Assembly (NCBI GenBank): GCA_964474295.1 | Contig: CAYYRN010000003.1 | Coordinates: 1-64,000 of the forward strand | Direction: 5' to 3' | Length of the DNA stretch: 64,000 nucleotides | Source: SIG575 sp964474295 | GTDB lineage: Bacteria; Bacillota; Clostridia; Oscillospirales; Acutalibacteraceae | Shown here: positions 16,176-24,713 of the stretch, piece by piece | Numbering within the stretch: the first letter of the stretch is position 1 | How the letters are laid out: every line of letters starts with the position of its first letter | Notes under the pieces: generated by a model | What the model saw: only the letters and a program-made list of their open reading frames with translations | Databases searched by the model: none | What the model was told of the DNA's origin: nothing | Program-made: the position numbers and the translations under genes

Positions 16176-16502
16176 ATGATTACCGTAAAGTTTTTTAACG
16201 ACCGTTCGATAATCAAGGGTTTTGAGGTAAAGGGTCATTCGGGACTTGCACAGCACGGAAGCGATATTTTGTGTGCCGCAGTTTCCTCGGCTTGTTATAT
16301 GACTGCCAACACTTTATCGGAAGTGATGAAGCTTGACATAAAAGCGGAGGTTAAACCGGACGGATATATGAAAGTAATGCTTTCTGATGTGACCGAAGAA
16401 TCGCAAAATCTTCTTAAAGGTTTTCAAATTCATATGAACGAGTTGGAAAAAGATTACAGAAAAAATCTCAAAGTAATTTATGGAGGTGCAGAAAATGCTT
16501 AA
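16176..16502 (+). CDS. prp: Ribosomal-processing cysteine protease Prp
   Basis: A 108-residue protease of the YsxB family. The catalytic pair is visible as GHSG (about residue 21) and DILCAAVSS (cysteine about residue 33). Prp removes the N-terminal extension of L27 in Firmicutes, and the next gene here encodes L27 with that extension. Genes overlap by eight bases. Confidence 0.92.
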   Translation: MITVKFFNDRSIIKGFEVKGHSGLAQHGSDILCAAVSSACYMTANTLSEVMKLDIKAEVKPDGYMKVMLSDVTEESQNLLKGFQIHMNELEKDYRKNLKVIYGGAENA

Positions 16503-16776
16503 AATTAACATTCAGTTGTTTGCTCATAAAAAAGGTATGGGTTCAACACGTAACGGACGTGACTCAGAGTCAAAAAGACTTGGTGTAAAAAGAGCTGACG
16601 GACAGTTTGTTCTTGCAGGTAACATCCTTGTAAGACAGCGTGGTACACACATCCATCCCGGCACAAACGTTGGTAAGGGTAAGGATGACACACTCTTCGC
16701 ACTTACAGACGGTGTTGTAAGATTTGAAAGAGTAGGTAAAGACCGCAAAAGAGTCAGCATCTACGCTGAACAGTAA
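16495..16776 (+). CDS. rpmA: 50S ribosomal protein L27 with Prp-cleaved N-terminus
   Basis: A 93-residue protein beginning MLKINIQLFAHKKGMGSTRN. The segment up to LF is the extension cut off by Prp in Firmicutes, exposing AHKKG that reaches the peptidyl transferase centre. The rest (NGRDSESKRLGVK, GTNVGKGKDDTLFAL) is standard L27. GGAGG lies eight bases before ATG 16495. Confidence 0.97.
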   Translation: MLKINIQLFAHKKGMGSTRNGRDSESKRLGVKRADGQFVLAGNILVRQRGTHIHPGTNVGKGKDDTLFALTDGVVRFERVGKDRKRVSIYAEQ

Positions 16777-16790
16777 TTTAAAGCAATTTG

Positions 16791-16821
16791 AGGCTGTAAA
16801 AAACGCAAGTTTTTTACAGCC
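16791..16821 (+). terminator. Terminator of the rplU-prp-rpmA operon
   Basis: AGGCTGTAAAAAAC, loop GCAA, then the full complement, followed by GTTTTCTTT. Similar hairpins stand at 45612, 49887 and 56141. Confidence 0.85.
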
Positions 16822-16912
16822 TGTTTTCTTTGTAACACCTTTCGTTTTTCTCCATATAATGGAGTGTAAAGGTTGAGGGAAACCTCACCTGAAACTGAAA
16901 GGAGGAACTGAA

Positions 16913-17050
16913 ATGTGTAACACATTATTCGGCGGAAACAATACCTGGGTTATCATCCTTATTCTTATCCTTTTGTTCAGCGATAATAACTCATGCGGTT
17001 GCGGCTGTACAAGAGACAGCTCTTGCAATTCCTGCGGCTGCGGTTGCTGA
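16913..17050 (+). CDS. 45-residue cysteine-rich membrane peptide
   Basis: The frame runs from ATG 16913, with AAAGGAGG eight bases upstream, to TGA 17050. It encodes MCNTLFGGNNTW, a hydrophobic helix (VIILILILLF), then a tail with nine cysteines ending CNSCGCGC. Short proteins of this build occur in many Clostridia, sometimes called HCB or YjcZ-like, and some are spore linked; function is unknown. The leader has a GGTTGAGG/CCTCACC hairpin, and CATATAATG at about 16854 may be a -10 region. The high glycine-cysteine tail could bind metal. Confidence 0.75.
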   Translation: MCNTLFGGNNTWVIILILILLFSDNNSCGCGCTRDSSCNSCGCGC

Positions 17051-17072
17051 CTGACAACAGCCTGAAAAAAGT

Positions 17073-17096
17073 CCCCCTGCGGTTTTCCGCAGGGGG
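17073..17096 (-). terminator. Terminator after rubrerythrin
   Basis: A perfect 10-bp GC-rich stem, CCCCCTGCGG with CCGCAGGGGG and a four-base loop, followed on the minus strand by ACTTTTTT. It also lies at the end of the convergent cysteine-rich peptide gene. Confidence 0.85.
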
Positions 17097-17110
17097 ATAG
17101 CTGATTAAAC

Positions 17111-17653
17111 TTAATAATTTTCCGCTTTAATTTGGAAAAAGGCTTTCGGATGTGAACACACGGGACACATTTCGGGAGCTTTTTTACCGATTACAATGTG
17201 TCCGCAGTTGCGGCAAATCCAAACAGCATCGCCGTCTTTTGAAAATACAAGCTCATTCTTCACGTTATCAAGCAGCTTTAAATACCGTTCTTCGTGAGCT
17301 TTTTCTATTTTTGCCACGCCTTCAAAAAGTGCTGCAATTTCGTGAAAGCCCTCATCTCTTGCTTCCTTTGCAAAGCCGGCATACATATCCGTCCATTCAA
17401 AGTTTTCGCTTGCGGCGGCATCTGCCAAATTTATTTCCGTTGACGCTATGCTGCCGCCGTGCAGGATTTTAAACCATATTTTTGCGTGTTCTTTTTCGTT
17501 TTCCGCCGTTTCTTTAAAAAGTGCGGCAATTTGCTCATAACCGTCTTTTTTTGCTTTTTCCGCATAAAAAGTGTATTTGTTTCTTGCTTGTGATTCGCCC
17601 GCAAACGCAGCCATAAGGTTTGCTTCCGTTCTTGAACCTTTAAGATCTTTCAT
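17111..17653 (-). CDS. rbr: Rubrerythrin
   Basis: A 180-residue peroxide-reducing protein of anaerobes. Residues 1-135 form the ferritin-like di-iron helix bundle (AGESQARNKYTFYAEKA, ETAENEKEHAKIWF, EGVAKIEKAHEERY). Residues about 145-178 are a rubredoxin domain with WICRNCGHIV and CPVCSHPKAFF holding one iron through four cysteines. GGAGG precedes the ATG. It points to oxygen or peroxide defence in a strict anaerobe. Confidence 0.95.
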   Translation of the reverse strand: MKDLKGSRTEANLMAAFAGESQARNKYTFYAEKAKKDGYEQIAALFKETAENEKEHAKIWFKILHGGSIASTEINLADAAASENFEWTDMYAGFAKEARDEGFHEIAALFEGVAKIEKAHEERYLKLLDNVKNELVFSKDGDAVWICRNCGHIVIGKKAPEMCPVCSHPKAFFQIKAENY

Positions 17654-17698
17654 CGAAAATACCTCCGTTTTTTTACAGTATTTCCGATATTTTTGTGA

Positions 17699-18163
17699 TT
17701 ATTTAATTTTACTTGTGCGTTTGCGTAAATTTTTGAAAAAGTCGGATAAAATCTCGGAACATTCATCCTCGCAAATGCCTTTTACTATTTCGGGTTTGTG
17801 GTTGTAAGGCAAGTCAAAAAGGTTTGTAACGCTTCCGCAGGAGCCTGCCTTCGTGTCCGAAGCACCGTAAACCAGCCTTTTGATGCGTGAATTTATTATT
17901 GCCCCTGTACACATAGGACACGGCTCAAGCGTAACGTATAAATCACATTTCCAAAGCCGCCAGCCTCCGAGCGTTTTGCACGCATCGTTTATGGCTTCTA
18001 TTTCGGCGTGAGCGAGTGCGTTTTTATCTTTTTCACGTCTGTTTCTGCCTCTGCCCACAACCGTACCGTCGCAAACAACAACCGCACCTACGGGTACTTC
18101 ACCGTCCTGTGCCGCTTCACGGGCAAGCGATAAGGCATCGTTCATAAAAATATAATCATCCAT
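17699..18163 (-). CDS. tadA: tRNA-specific adenosine deaminase
   Basis: A 154-residue zinc deaminase that makes inosine at the wobble position of tRNA-Arg(ACG). Motifs: HAEIEAI (catalytic His and Glu) and TLEPCPMCTGAIINSRI (two zinc cysteines), then YGASDTKAGSCGS. It starts six bases after the CPBP gene and ends 46 bases before rbr. Confidence 0.95.
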   Translation of the reverse strand: MDDYIFMNDALSLAREAAQDGEVPVGAVVVCDGTVVGRGRNRREKDKNALAHAEIEAINDACKTLGGWRLWKCDLYVTLEPCPMCTGAIINSRIKRLVYGASDTKAGSCGSVTNLFDLPYNHKPEIVKGICEDECSEILSDFFKNLRKRTSKIK

Positions 18164-18168
18164 TTATG

Positions 18169-19161
18169 TCACCCGAAAAGAGTATAAATAAGCATCCAAA
18201 CAATGGCAATGACCATAGGTACGCTTTTTAAGATGAAAACCGAAGATTTTTGCCCCAACGTCATTATGCCGTGAGAATTTTTCAAACGGTGTCTGTCCCT
18301 GCTCAATGCAAACAGAACCGCACAAACACATCCGACAACGAAAATAACCGAAACAAAAAGCGTATAAATTTTGTCGGTTAAATCGGGGTTAAGCTCATTC
18401 AGTACATTTATCAGCACATAAAATCCGTTGTTCAATGCGTGGACAACGGAAGCAGTCCATACGGAATCGGTTGCTATTGCGATATAACCGAAAACCGCAC
18501 CCGCAATGAAAGCGAAAATTCCCTGAACTGCATTTCGGTGCATAAGCCCGAAAACCAGCGATGTCATTAAAATCGCAAATTTGTCGCCGTATTTTCTCAA
18601 AGGCTGCATTGTAACAGCCCGCATTGTAAATTCTTCAATAACCGCAGGCACGACAATTGTTGAAAAAGCAAAAGCGAAAAGCGGCAGACCGGAAGTGGGG
18701 ATTTCAATATCATTTGTTGTGGTAAGCGTTATGCCTACTGATTGAAATAAGGTGTAGATGAAATTTGAAAAGTAATCTCCCGCAAAGCAGAGCATAAGTC
18801 CGAACCCGACGGCACTTAAAGTCAATATGGGATTCTTCGGCTTTTCAAGACTTTTTTCTATAAGCCTTTTGTCTTTGCTCCCGCACAAGCGGTAAACGAC
18901 ATAGAAAGGAACAAACAGCATCAAAACGGTCAAAAACATATCGCATGAGTATTGAAGCATAAGGTTCTTTGTATATTCCTCATAAAGTCCGAAAATGTTG
19001 AGCAGTGTTCCGAAAATGTACGGAGAAGAAAGAAAAACAAGTATGCAAATTCCGATTCTTGTACTGTGCTTTTTTATTTCCGATTTTGTTTTTTCAGCCA
19101 TTTCAAAGCTGTTGTTTTGATAAGGAAAGCCGTTACCGAAATTAAAGTAACTGTTGTTCAT
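18169..19161 (-). CDS. CPBP family intramembrane metalloprotease
   Basis: A 330-residue membrane protein with about eight segments. The CPBP (Abi) motifs are PAVIEEFTMRAVTM (EExxxR), FGLMHRNAVQ and VVHALNNGFYVLI. Members are Rce1-like glutamate proteases acting on prenylated or small peptides; the substrate here is unknown. ATG 19161 is chosen because GAGGT lies upstream. Confidence 0.85.
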   Translation of the reverse strand: MNNSYFNFGNGFPYQNNSFEMAEKTKSEIKKHSTRIGICILVFLSSPYIFGTLLNIFGLYEEYTKNLMLQYSCDMFLTVLMLFVPFYVVYRLCGSKDKRLIEKSLEKPKNPILTLSAVGFGLMLCFAGDYFSNFIYTLFQSVGITLTTTNDIEIPTSGLPLFAFAFSTIVVPAVIEEFTMRAVTMQPLRKYGDKFAILMTSLVFGLMHRNAVQGIFAFIAGAVFGYIAIATDSVWTASVVHALNNGFYVLINVLNELNPDLTDKIYTLFVSVIFVVGCVCAVLFALSRDRHRLKNSHGIMTLGQKSSVFILKSVPMVIAIVWMLIYTLFG

Positions 19162-19193
19162 ATATTTTACCTCGGTGAATGATGTTTTAAAAA

Positions 19194-19227
19194 AACCGCT
19201 GAAATTCATAAAATGAACACAGCGGTT
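19194..19227 (-). terminator. Terminator after the lipoprotein gene
   Basis: AACCGCTG and CAGCGGTT form a stem that on the minus strand is followed by seven T. It lies between the 19249-20067 gene and the CPBP start. Confidence 0.75.
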
Positions 19228-19248
19228 AAAAGATTTATATTGTCGGAA

Positions 19249-20067
19249 TTATTCTTCCGCTACCGTAGCATCTTCGGGATTTTCCCAAGTAACGGTGTAG
19301 TTTTCGTTTTCCGTGACGTTGAAAGAAACTTCCTCGTCCTTAACCGATTCAAATTTGCCGTTGCCGGTAACGGTTGCGGTAACATTGATAACTCTTGAAT
19401 AGGTAGCGGAAACGATTCTGTCTGTTTTTCTTTCCACTTTACATACTATTCTGCCGCTGTTGTATTCAACATCGTAATCGTCAACCTCAAGCAAATCGCT
19501 TGCTTGTTTTAATTCCTCAAGGATGGAAGCCTTATCGTTTGTGTTGTAAACGTTGCTGAGACCGCCTGCTTCAAGCGGAGAGGAATCATCGTTAAAATCG
19601 ATTGTGATAATCATATAGTCATCTGTCTGTGAGCAGGTTGCAAGCTTAACCTGTTTCATACTTACAATGCTCGGTACTGAGGAGCCTTCAATGGGATAAA
19701 CCTCAACGGGTGAGCCTTTAAGATTTTTCTCAAAGAAATCGGTGTTGTCGAGTATAAAGCTTTTGATTGTCGGAAAAGCTGCCTTGAGATAGCTGTTTTC
19801 ACTTTCAAAATCGCCTGCCGAGAAGCTTCTGTCGAGCGATACTTCAAACGGTTCTGCCTTTTTAAGCTCGGACGAAACAGTGTTGAAATAGTTTACGATT
19901 TCCTTTACGTTATCGGGTTTTGCCGTTTTGTTTGTGTAAGGAACGGTTGTAGAAGTTTCTTCAACGAAGTATGACTGAACCTTATCCGTTACGGAGCAAG
20001 AAGCGAGTGCAAAAATAATTATGCCTGTCAATGCAAGTGCAAGGAATTTTTTTACTGAACTTTTCAT
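19249..20067 (-). CDS. Lipoprotein of unknown function
   Basis: A 272-residue protein with a lipoprotein signal (FLALALTGIIIFALASC, lipobox LASC at about 20-24). The mature part is acidic with alternating beta-strand patterns (MIITIDF, RIVCKVERK, VTATVTGNGKFESVKDEEVSF). I recognise no family. GAGGAGG precedes the start. Just upstream is a 13-base palindrome. Confidence 0.7.
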   Translation of the reverse strand: MKSSVKKFLALALTGIIIFALASCSVTDKVQSYFVEETSTTVPYTNKTAKPDNVKEIVNYFNTVSSELKKAEPFEVSLDRSFSAGDFESENSYLKAAFPTIKSFILDNTDFFEKNLKGSPVEVYPIEGSSVPSIVSMKQVKLATCSQTDDYMIITIDFNDDSSPLEAGGLSNVYNTNDKASILEELKQASDLLEVDDYDVEYNSGRIVCKVERKTDRIVSATYSRVINVTATVTGNGKFESVKDEEVSFNVTENENYTVTWENPEDATVAEE

Positions 20068-20089
20068 AAGAACATCCTCCTCAGAGTTA

Positions 20090-20102
20090 AACGATAATCG
20101 TT
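20090..20102. promoter_or_regulatory. Palindromic operator-like site before the lipoprotein gene
   Basis: AACGATAATCGTT is a perfect 13-base dyad located 23 bases before the lipoprotein start and directly after a candidate -10 (TATTCT, 20103-20108 on the minus strand). This is a common place for a repressor site. The cognate regulator is not known. Confidence 0.4.
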
Positions 20103-20119
20103 AGAATACATTGTAACAC

Positions 20120-20155
20120 AAATTTTCAAAATTTCATAGCCATTTTTGAAAATTT
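20120..20155 (-). terminator. AT-rich hairpin after the M28 gene
   Basis: AAATTTTCAAAA pairs perfectly with TTTTGAAAATTT across a 12-base loop. It is 20 bases after the stop of the 20176-21375 gene. The stem has no clean T tail beyond its own, so termination is probable but not certain. Confidence 0.5.
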
Positions 20156-20175
20156 TCGTAAAAATTTGATAAAAT

Positions 20176-21375
20176 TTATTCTTCGTCGTAAATAAACAGT
20201 GTCGAAACCACAGTTTTAAGTGCATTTTCGATTGTTTTAACTTTCATATCCTCATAACCGTCGGGCGATTTTACAAAATCGGCGGTAAGAGAAGTGAGCG
20301 TGCAGGAAGATGCGTTGCCGAAAGTGAGTGAATCGGCTGAATATTTGCCCTGAAGCGAGCTTGAAGGTAATTCAATTCCCGCATCGGCGGCACCGGACAA
20401 AATCAATTCCGAAGCACCGCTACCCGATTTGTTGTCGGATTTTACCGTTCCGAGGTCCGGTTCTTTACCTGCGATTGAATCAAGTCCGACAAAAACGGTG
20501 GGCATATCCGCAAATTGGTTTGAGTGCTTTTTGTAAAATGCTTTTGCTCCCTCACAGTTGTAAAAGTGGGCGCTTGTTATAAGCACGTTTATTTCCGTGT
20601 TCGGTATTTCGATTGAATTGTCTTTAAGATATTTTAATACCGCAATTGAAGCGAAAGAGCCTGAAAGATTGTCGGATGCTCCCTCTGAAAATTCGCCGCT
20701 GTCCGCAAAAACGGGAATGAGTGCAAACGGGATAAAAGCAATAAGAACAAGTGTGGAATATTTTAAAGCGGGAATATCGGAAAACCAATTGTTATGCGAG
20801 TTGACAAAAAGCACCGCAAGGGTGAGGAAAAAGCCTATCGTTGTAATTACCGTGAACGGCTCCGTGCGGAATTTGCGTTTCGGCAATGAATCGCTGTGTG
20901 CTACGAGTACAAGCCTTTTCTTTGCTTCTTTATCCGCATTTCTTACGGCATAAATGTTTGAAGATGAAAGCTTTTTTGCAAAAAGCGAAGAAAACGCATT
21001 TTCAAGCGACGGAAAAAGAATATTCGCAGCACCTATAAGAACGGAAATTGCCGCAATTATTGAGGGTAATGAGCTTTCTCCGAACAATCCGAAGCAGTCG
21101 AGAACGGTTAATACCGAAGCTATGACCAAAAAGATAAGGCTGAAAATGTTTTCGCTGAATGACGTTGTTTTTGCAAATTTGAAATCCTCCGTCACCACGC
21201 TGTCGGCACAGGCTTCAAGCTCCTTTACAAGGTGATTTTTAAGCTCGCTTTCTTTTTCTCCGCCTGCCGGACGAGCTCCGTAATTTTTACAGGCGTTTTT
21301 TGATTGTCTGTAAGAGTAATTGACGTACTCTCTGATTTTTGAATCGTAATTTTTGACGCTGTCTTTGGCTTTCAT
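20176..21375 (-). CDS. M28-like membrane peptidase, possibly inactive
   Basis: A 399-residue protein with an N-terminal soluble part, about five membrane segments (about 85-240) and an M28-like fold. The metal-site histidine and aspartate regions are visible as VLVAHSDSLP and EGASDNLSGSFA, but where active M28 enzymes carry an EE pair the sequence reads SAHFYNCEGAKAF. The second metal glutamate may therefore be missing. It is the last gene of the aminotransferase-trpS cluster. Peptide substrate is unknown. Confidence 0.7.
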   Translation of the reverse strand: MKAKDSVKNYDSKIREYVNYSYRQSKNACKNYGARPAGGEKESELKNHLVKELEACADSVVTEDFKFAKTTSFSENIFSLIFLVIASVLTVLDCFGLFGESSLPSIIAAISVLIGAANILFPSLENAFSSLFAKKLSSSNIYAVRNADKEAKKRLVLVAHSDSLPKRKFRTEPFTVITTIGFFLTLAVLFVNSHNNWFSDIPALKYSTLVLIAFIPFALIPVFADSGEFSEGASDNLSGSFASIAVLKYLKDNSIEIPNTEINVLITSAHFYNCEGAKAFYKKHSNQFADMPTVFVGLDSIAGKEPDLGTVKSDNKSGSGASELILSGAADAGIELPSSSLQGKYSADSLTFGNASSCTLTSLTADFVKSPDGYEDMKVKTIENALKTVVSTLFIYDEE

Positions 21376-21403
21376 AAAAAAACCTCCAATCTGTTTATGG
21401 GTG

Positions 21404-22411
21404 TTATTTCAAAACGTATCCGATTTTTTTCATAGCTTTGTCAAGAGTTCTTTGCGAAATTCTCGTTGCGACATCGGAGCCTGCCTTCATCATTTCCTTT
21501 AATGCGGCGGTGTCTTTCATATACATATCGAAATTTTCTCTTACGGGACGAAGTTCTTCGACGACGGCTTCTCCGACCGCCGTTTTGAAGTCACCGTACC
21601 CTTTTCCCGCAAAATCTTTTTCTATCTGTTCGTTGCTCAGACCCGTGCAGCAGGAATAGATGTTCATAAGGTTTGAAACACCGGGCTTGTTTTCTTCGTC
21701 GAAATGAACCGAAGCCTCGCTGTCTGTGACTGCCGAACGCATTTTTTTCATAATTGTTTCGGGCTTGTCGAGAATCGAAATAAACGATTTTGCGTTTTCG
21801 TCCGATTTGCTCATTTTCTTTGACGGGTCTTGCAGCGACATAATTCTTGCACCGGCTTTCGGGATATACGGTTCGGGAATGGTGAAAACGTTTCCGTACA
21901 TTCCGTTAAAACGGTTTGCGATGTCTCTGGCGATTTCAAGATGTTGTTTTTGGTCGGCACCGACCGGTACAAAATCAGCCTGATAAAGAAGTATATCCGC
22001 AGCCATAAGAACGGGGTAAGAAAAAAGTCCTACGTTTACGTTATCCGCATGGGAACGTGATTTATCCTTAAACTGTGTCATACGGCTCATTTCACCGAAC
22101 TGCGTATAGCAGTTGAGTATCCACGCAAGCTGTGCGTGTGTGGGAACCTGACTTTGAACAAACACTATGCTTTTTTCCGGTGAAAGACCTATTGCAAGCA
22201 AAAGTGCAAAAGCTTCCGTGATTTGTTTTCTGAACTGCTGAGGATCCTGCCTTACCGTGATTGCGTGCAAGTCCGCAACGGCGTAAGCCGCATCGAAATC
22301 GTCCTCAAGTGCTTTCCAGTTTTTTAAAGCACCGAGATAGTTGCCGAGCGTGGGAGTACCCGTGGGCTGAATACAGCTTAAAATTTTCTTTTTCTTTTGT
22401 GTGCCTTCCAT
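21404..22411 (-). CDS. trpS: Tryptophanyl-tRNA synthetase
   Basis: A 335-residue class I synthetase. Motifs: QPTGTPTLGNYLGAL (HIGH-like), GADQKQHLEIARDIANRF (tryptophan pocket) and KKMSKSDEN (KMSKS). GAGGT precedes the ATG and overlaps the upstream aminotransferase stop. No T-box leader is seen before it, which fits an internal operon gene. Confidence 0.97.
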   Translation of the reverse strand: MEGTQKKKKILSCIQPTGTPTLGNYLGALKNWKALEDDFDAAYAVADLHAITVRQDPQQFRKQITEAFALLLAIGLSPEKSIVFVQSQVPTHAQLAWILNCYTQFGEMSRMTQFKDKSRSHADNVNVGLFSYPVLMAADILLYQADFVPVGADQKQHLEIARDIANRFNGMYGNVFTIPEPYIPKAGARIMSLQDPSKKMSKSDENAKSFISILDKPETIMKKMRSAVTDSEASVHFDEENKPGVSNLMNIYSCCTGLSNEQIEKDFAGKGYGDFKTAVGEAVVEELRPVRENFDMYMKDTAALKEMMKAGSDVATRISQRTLDKAMKKIGYVLK

Positions 22412-22420
22412 TTGTTTACC

Positions 22421-23599
22421 TCATTTCAAAATATTGCCGAGAATTTCAATACCCTTTACTATCTTTTCATCAGAGGGGGTTGAAAAATTCATTCTGAAAC
22501 ATTGCGTTTTGTCCTCGGCACTCATCATAAACGCTGTTCCGGGAACTACCGCAACTTTGTTTTCTACGGCTTTTGCACAAAAATCAAGCATATTTATGTC
22601 ATCATTTAATTTGCACCAAACAAACAAACCGCCTTCGGGACGCACATATGTTACCTTGTCGCCGAGGTGCTTGTCAACGGCGTCGCACATAAGGTTGAGC
22701 TTTGATTTGTAAATTCCGCAAATATTTTTTATGTGTGCTTCAAAATCGTATTCCGTCATCCATTTGTAAACGATAAGCTGTGTGAGCATCGGCGTATGCA
22801 CATCCGTAGCCTGCTTGCCGACCGTCATTTTCGCAATCAGCTTTTCGGGAGCGATGACATATCCCACACGGATGCCCGGAGAAAGTATTTTCGAGAAAGA
22901 GCCGCCGTATATTACTATGCCGTCTTCGTCAAGGCTCTTGATTGAGGGAATATGCTCTCCGCTTACACGCAAGTCACCGTAAGGGTTGTCTTCAAGTATG
23001 AGGACATTGTATTTTTTCGCAAGCTCGTAAACTTTCTTTCTCTTTTCAAGCGACATTGTGGCACCTGACGGATTTTGGAAATTCGGGATTGTGTAGATGA
23101 ATTTTACATTTTTTTCGGTTTTAAGTGCCTCTTCGAGCTTTTCGACATTTATTCCGTCGCTTTCAACCTCAACTCCGCACAGACGTGCATTGTATGAACG
23201 GAAGCAGTTGAGAGAACCGATAAAGGACGGTGATTCGCAAATTACCGTATCGCCCTCGTTGAGAAGAATTTTCGATGAAAGATCCATAATTTGCTGTGCA
23301 CCGGCGGTTATGATTATGCTGTCAAAATCTCTGCCGACCGAGTGCTTTTTCTTCATATACGAAGTTAAAAGCTCCCTCAACGGAGTGTAGCCCTCGGTAA
23401 CACCGTACTGCAAAGCGAGGATGGGGTCTTCCGCCAAAATTTCGGCAGTGATTTTTTTTACTTCATCAACGGGGAAAGCCTCTGCCGAGGGGTTGCCCGC
23501 CGCAAGGGGGATAACACCTGGGTCTGAGGTTGCCTTTAGAATTTCCCTTATTGCGGATGGTTTAAGGGAAGAAATTTTGTCCGAAAAAACGTAGTCCAT
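22421..23599 (-). CDS. PLP-dependent aminotransferase (LysN/MocR-like catalytic domain)
   Basis: A 392-residue fold-type I aminotransferase, like 2-aminoadipate and aromatic aminotransferases. Motifs: LQYGVTEGYTPLRELL, ITAGAQQIMDLSSKIL, TIPNFQNPSGATMS, ILEDNPYGDL and the lysine loop YGGSFSKILSPGIRVGY. It has no GntR DNA-binding domain. The exact amino acid is not clear from sequence. It heads a minus-strand group with trpS and the M28-like gene. Confidence 0.85.
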   Translation of the reverse strand: MDYVFSDKISSLKPSAIREILKATSDPGVIPLAAGNPSAEAFPVDEVKKITAEILAEDPILALQYGVTEGYTPLRELLTSYMKKKHSVGRDFDSIIITAGAQQIMDLSSKILLNEGDTVICESPSFIGSLNCFRSYNARLCGVEVESDGINVEKLEEALKTEKNVKFIYTIPNFQNPSGATMSLEKRKKVYELAKKYNVLILEDNPYGDLRVSGEHIPSIKSLDEDGIVIYGGSFSKILSPGIRVGYVIAPEKLIAKMTVGKQATDVHTPMLTQLIVYKWMTEYDFEAHIKNICGIYKSKLNLMCDAVDKHLGDKVTYVRPEGGLFVWCKLNDDINMLDFCAKAVENKVAVVPGTAFMMSAEDKTQCFRMNFSTPSDEKIVKGIEILGNILK

Positions 23600-23644
23600 T
23601 TTAATTTTGCTCCTTTATGACGAAACTTACCAATATAATGAACA

Positions 23645-23673
23645 ATTATACCATATAATAGAAAATAAAGCAA
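23645..23673 (-). promoter_or_regulatory. Promoter of the aminotransferase-trpS cluster
   Basis: Minus strand TTGCTT (23668-23673), 17 bases, TATAAT (23645-23650), with TGG before the -10. Confidence 0.65.
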
Positions 23674-23734
23674 GTTTATTTCATTCTGTATATATTATTA
23701 AAGGGAAATTTACAAAATCTTTTATAAATAGATG

Positions 23735-23763
23735 ATGACAAAGAACTTTTTTTATGATACAAT
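23735..23763 (+). promoter_or_regulatory. Promoter of the 23810 gene
   Basis: ATGACA (23735-23740), 17 bases, TACAAT (23758-23763), 47 bases before the ATG. Confidence 0.55.
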
Positions 23764-23809
23764 ACTATGTAAACTTAAAATCAATAATTATAATTTTGGG
23801 AGAAATGAA

Positions 23810-24688
23810 ATGAATATTCAGGAAACATTTAAACTCATTGATAAGGGCATTTCGGAAAATCTTGCACTCAAAGGCTTTTCGGCGGTTTATCCCGACGGTA
23901 AAAAGGAAGAGCTTCCTATTAACGGTGACGATTCAAAGCTTTATGTTGATTACGCTTCGGAAAGGGGAAATATCAGAATTCTTTTCTCCGAGGGTAAGCT
24001 TTGCTTCCAGACGGGAGAGGGCAGCGAGGACGATATGACGTTCAAAAGCATTTCCGCATCGCTTTTTGATGAGGAAACCTTTGACGAAAAGGATTTGAAA
24101 TATATAATAAACGAATTTAACGATTGTATCGATTCGAGATTTAAAATAAAAAAAGAAGAAAAAACATCTTCAAAGGGGGTAAAACTTCCGCCTCCCGTGT
24201 CAAAAGCTTCGGCAAAAAACGGCAGCAGCTTTTATGACCCGAACACTCTTGCAAACAGATATACTATCGTTTATCCCGAACTCAGAAACGAATACAAGAA
24301 AAACATAGAAAAATACGGCGAATTTTTGGCTGATGAATTTTTTGCCGAGTACGGCTCTTATGCCGTCGAAACTATAAGACAGAACGATAAACAGCAGATG
24401 AAAAAGCTGTTTAATATGATTAACGAAATTTACCTCGACGGCACAAATGATGTGCAAAGCCTTATTGCCGTTACGATTTTCGGTCAGCTTAACAATGATG
24501 ATGAGCTGCTTGCAAATTGTGTCGATTATATGGATCCCGAACTTGCGGCGATAACGATTAACGTCAACAGATATCTTGCAAGCTCATCGGGTAAAAAAGC
24601 GGTAAAGCTGCTTGAAAATCCTCCGGCTTACAAGCCTCCGAAAGAGAAAAAACGCAGCATGGCGCAGTCAATGATGAATCAACAGTGA
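23810..24688 (+). CDS. Hypothetical protein, two-domain, cytoplasmic
   Basis: A 292-residue soluble protein from ATG 23810, preceded by GGGAG. Residues 1-125 are a small alpha/beta domain (SAVYPDGKKEELPINGDD, NIRILFSEGKLCFQTGEG). After a proline-rich linker (about 140-160, PPPVSKASAKN) comes a helical domain (NMINEIYLDGTNDVQSLIAVT) and a basic tail. I recognise no family. It is followed 25 bases later by ddl, probably in one transcript. Confidence 0.65.
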   Translation: MNIQETFKLIDKGISENLALKGFSAVYPDGKKEELPINGDDSKLYVDYASERGNIRILFSEGKLCFQTGEGSEDDMTFKSISASLFDEETFDEKDLKYIINEFNDCIDSRFKIKKEEKTSSKGVKLPPPVSKASAKNGSSFYDPNTLANRYTIVYPELRNEYKKNIEKYGEFLADEFFAEYGSYAVETIRQNDKQQMKKLFNMINEIYLDGTNDVQSLIAVTIFGQLNNDDELLANCVDYMDPELAAITINVNRYLASSSGKKAVKLLENPPAYKPPKEKKRSMAQSMMNQQ

Positions 24689-24713
24689 GCATATTAGGAA
24701 AGGTTATGTGGTA

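Noticed and set aside
22412..23640. T-box leader for trpS or its operon
   Set aside because: I saw no T-box sequence and no specifier-type fold; trpS is the second gene of a cluster with an ordinary promoter.
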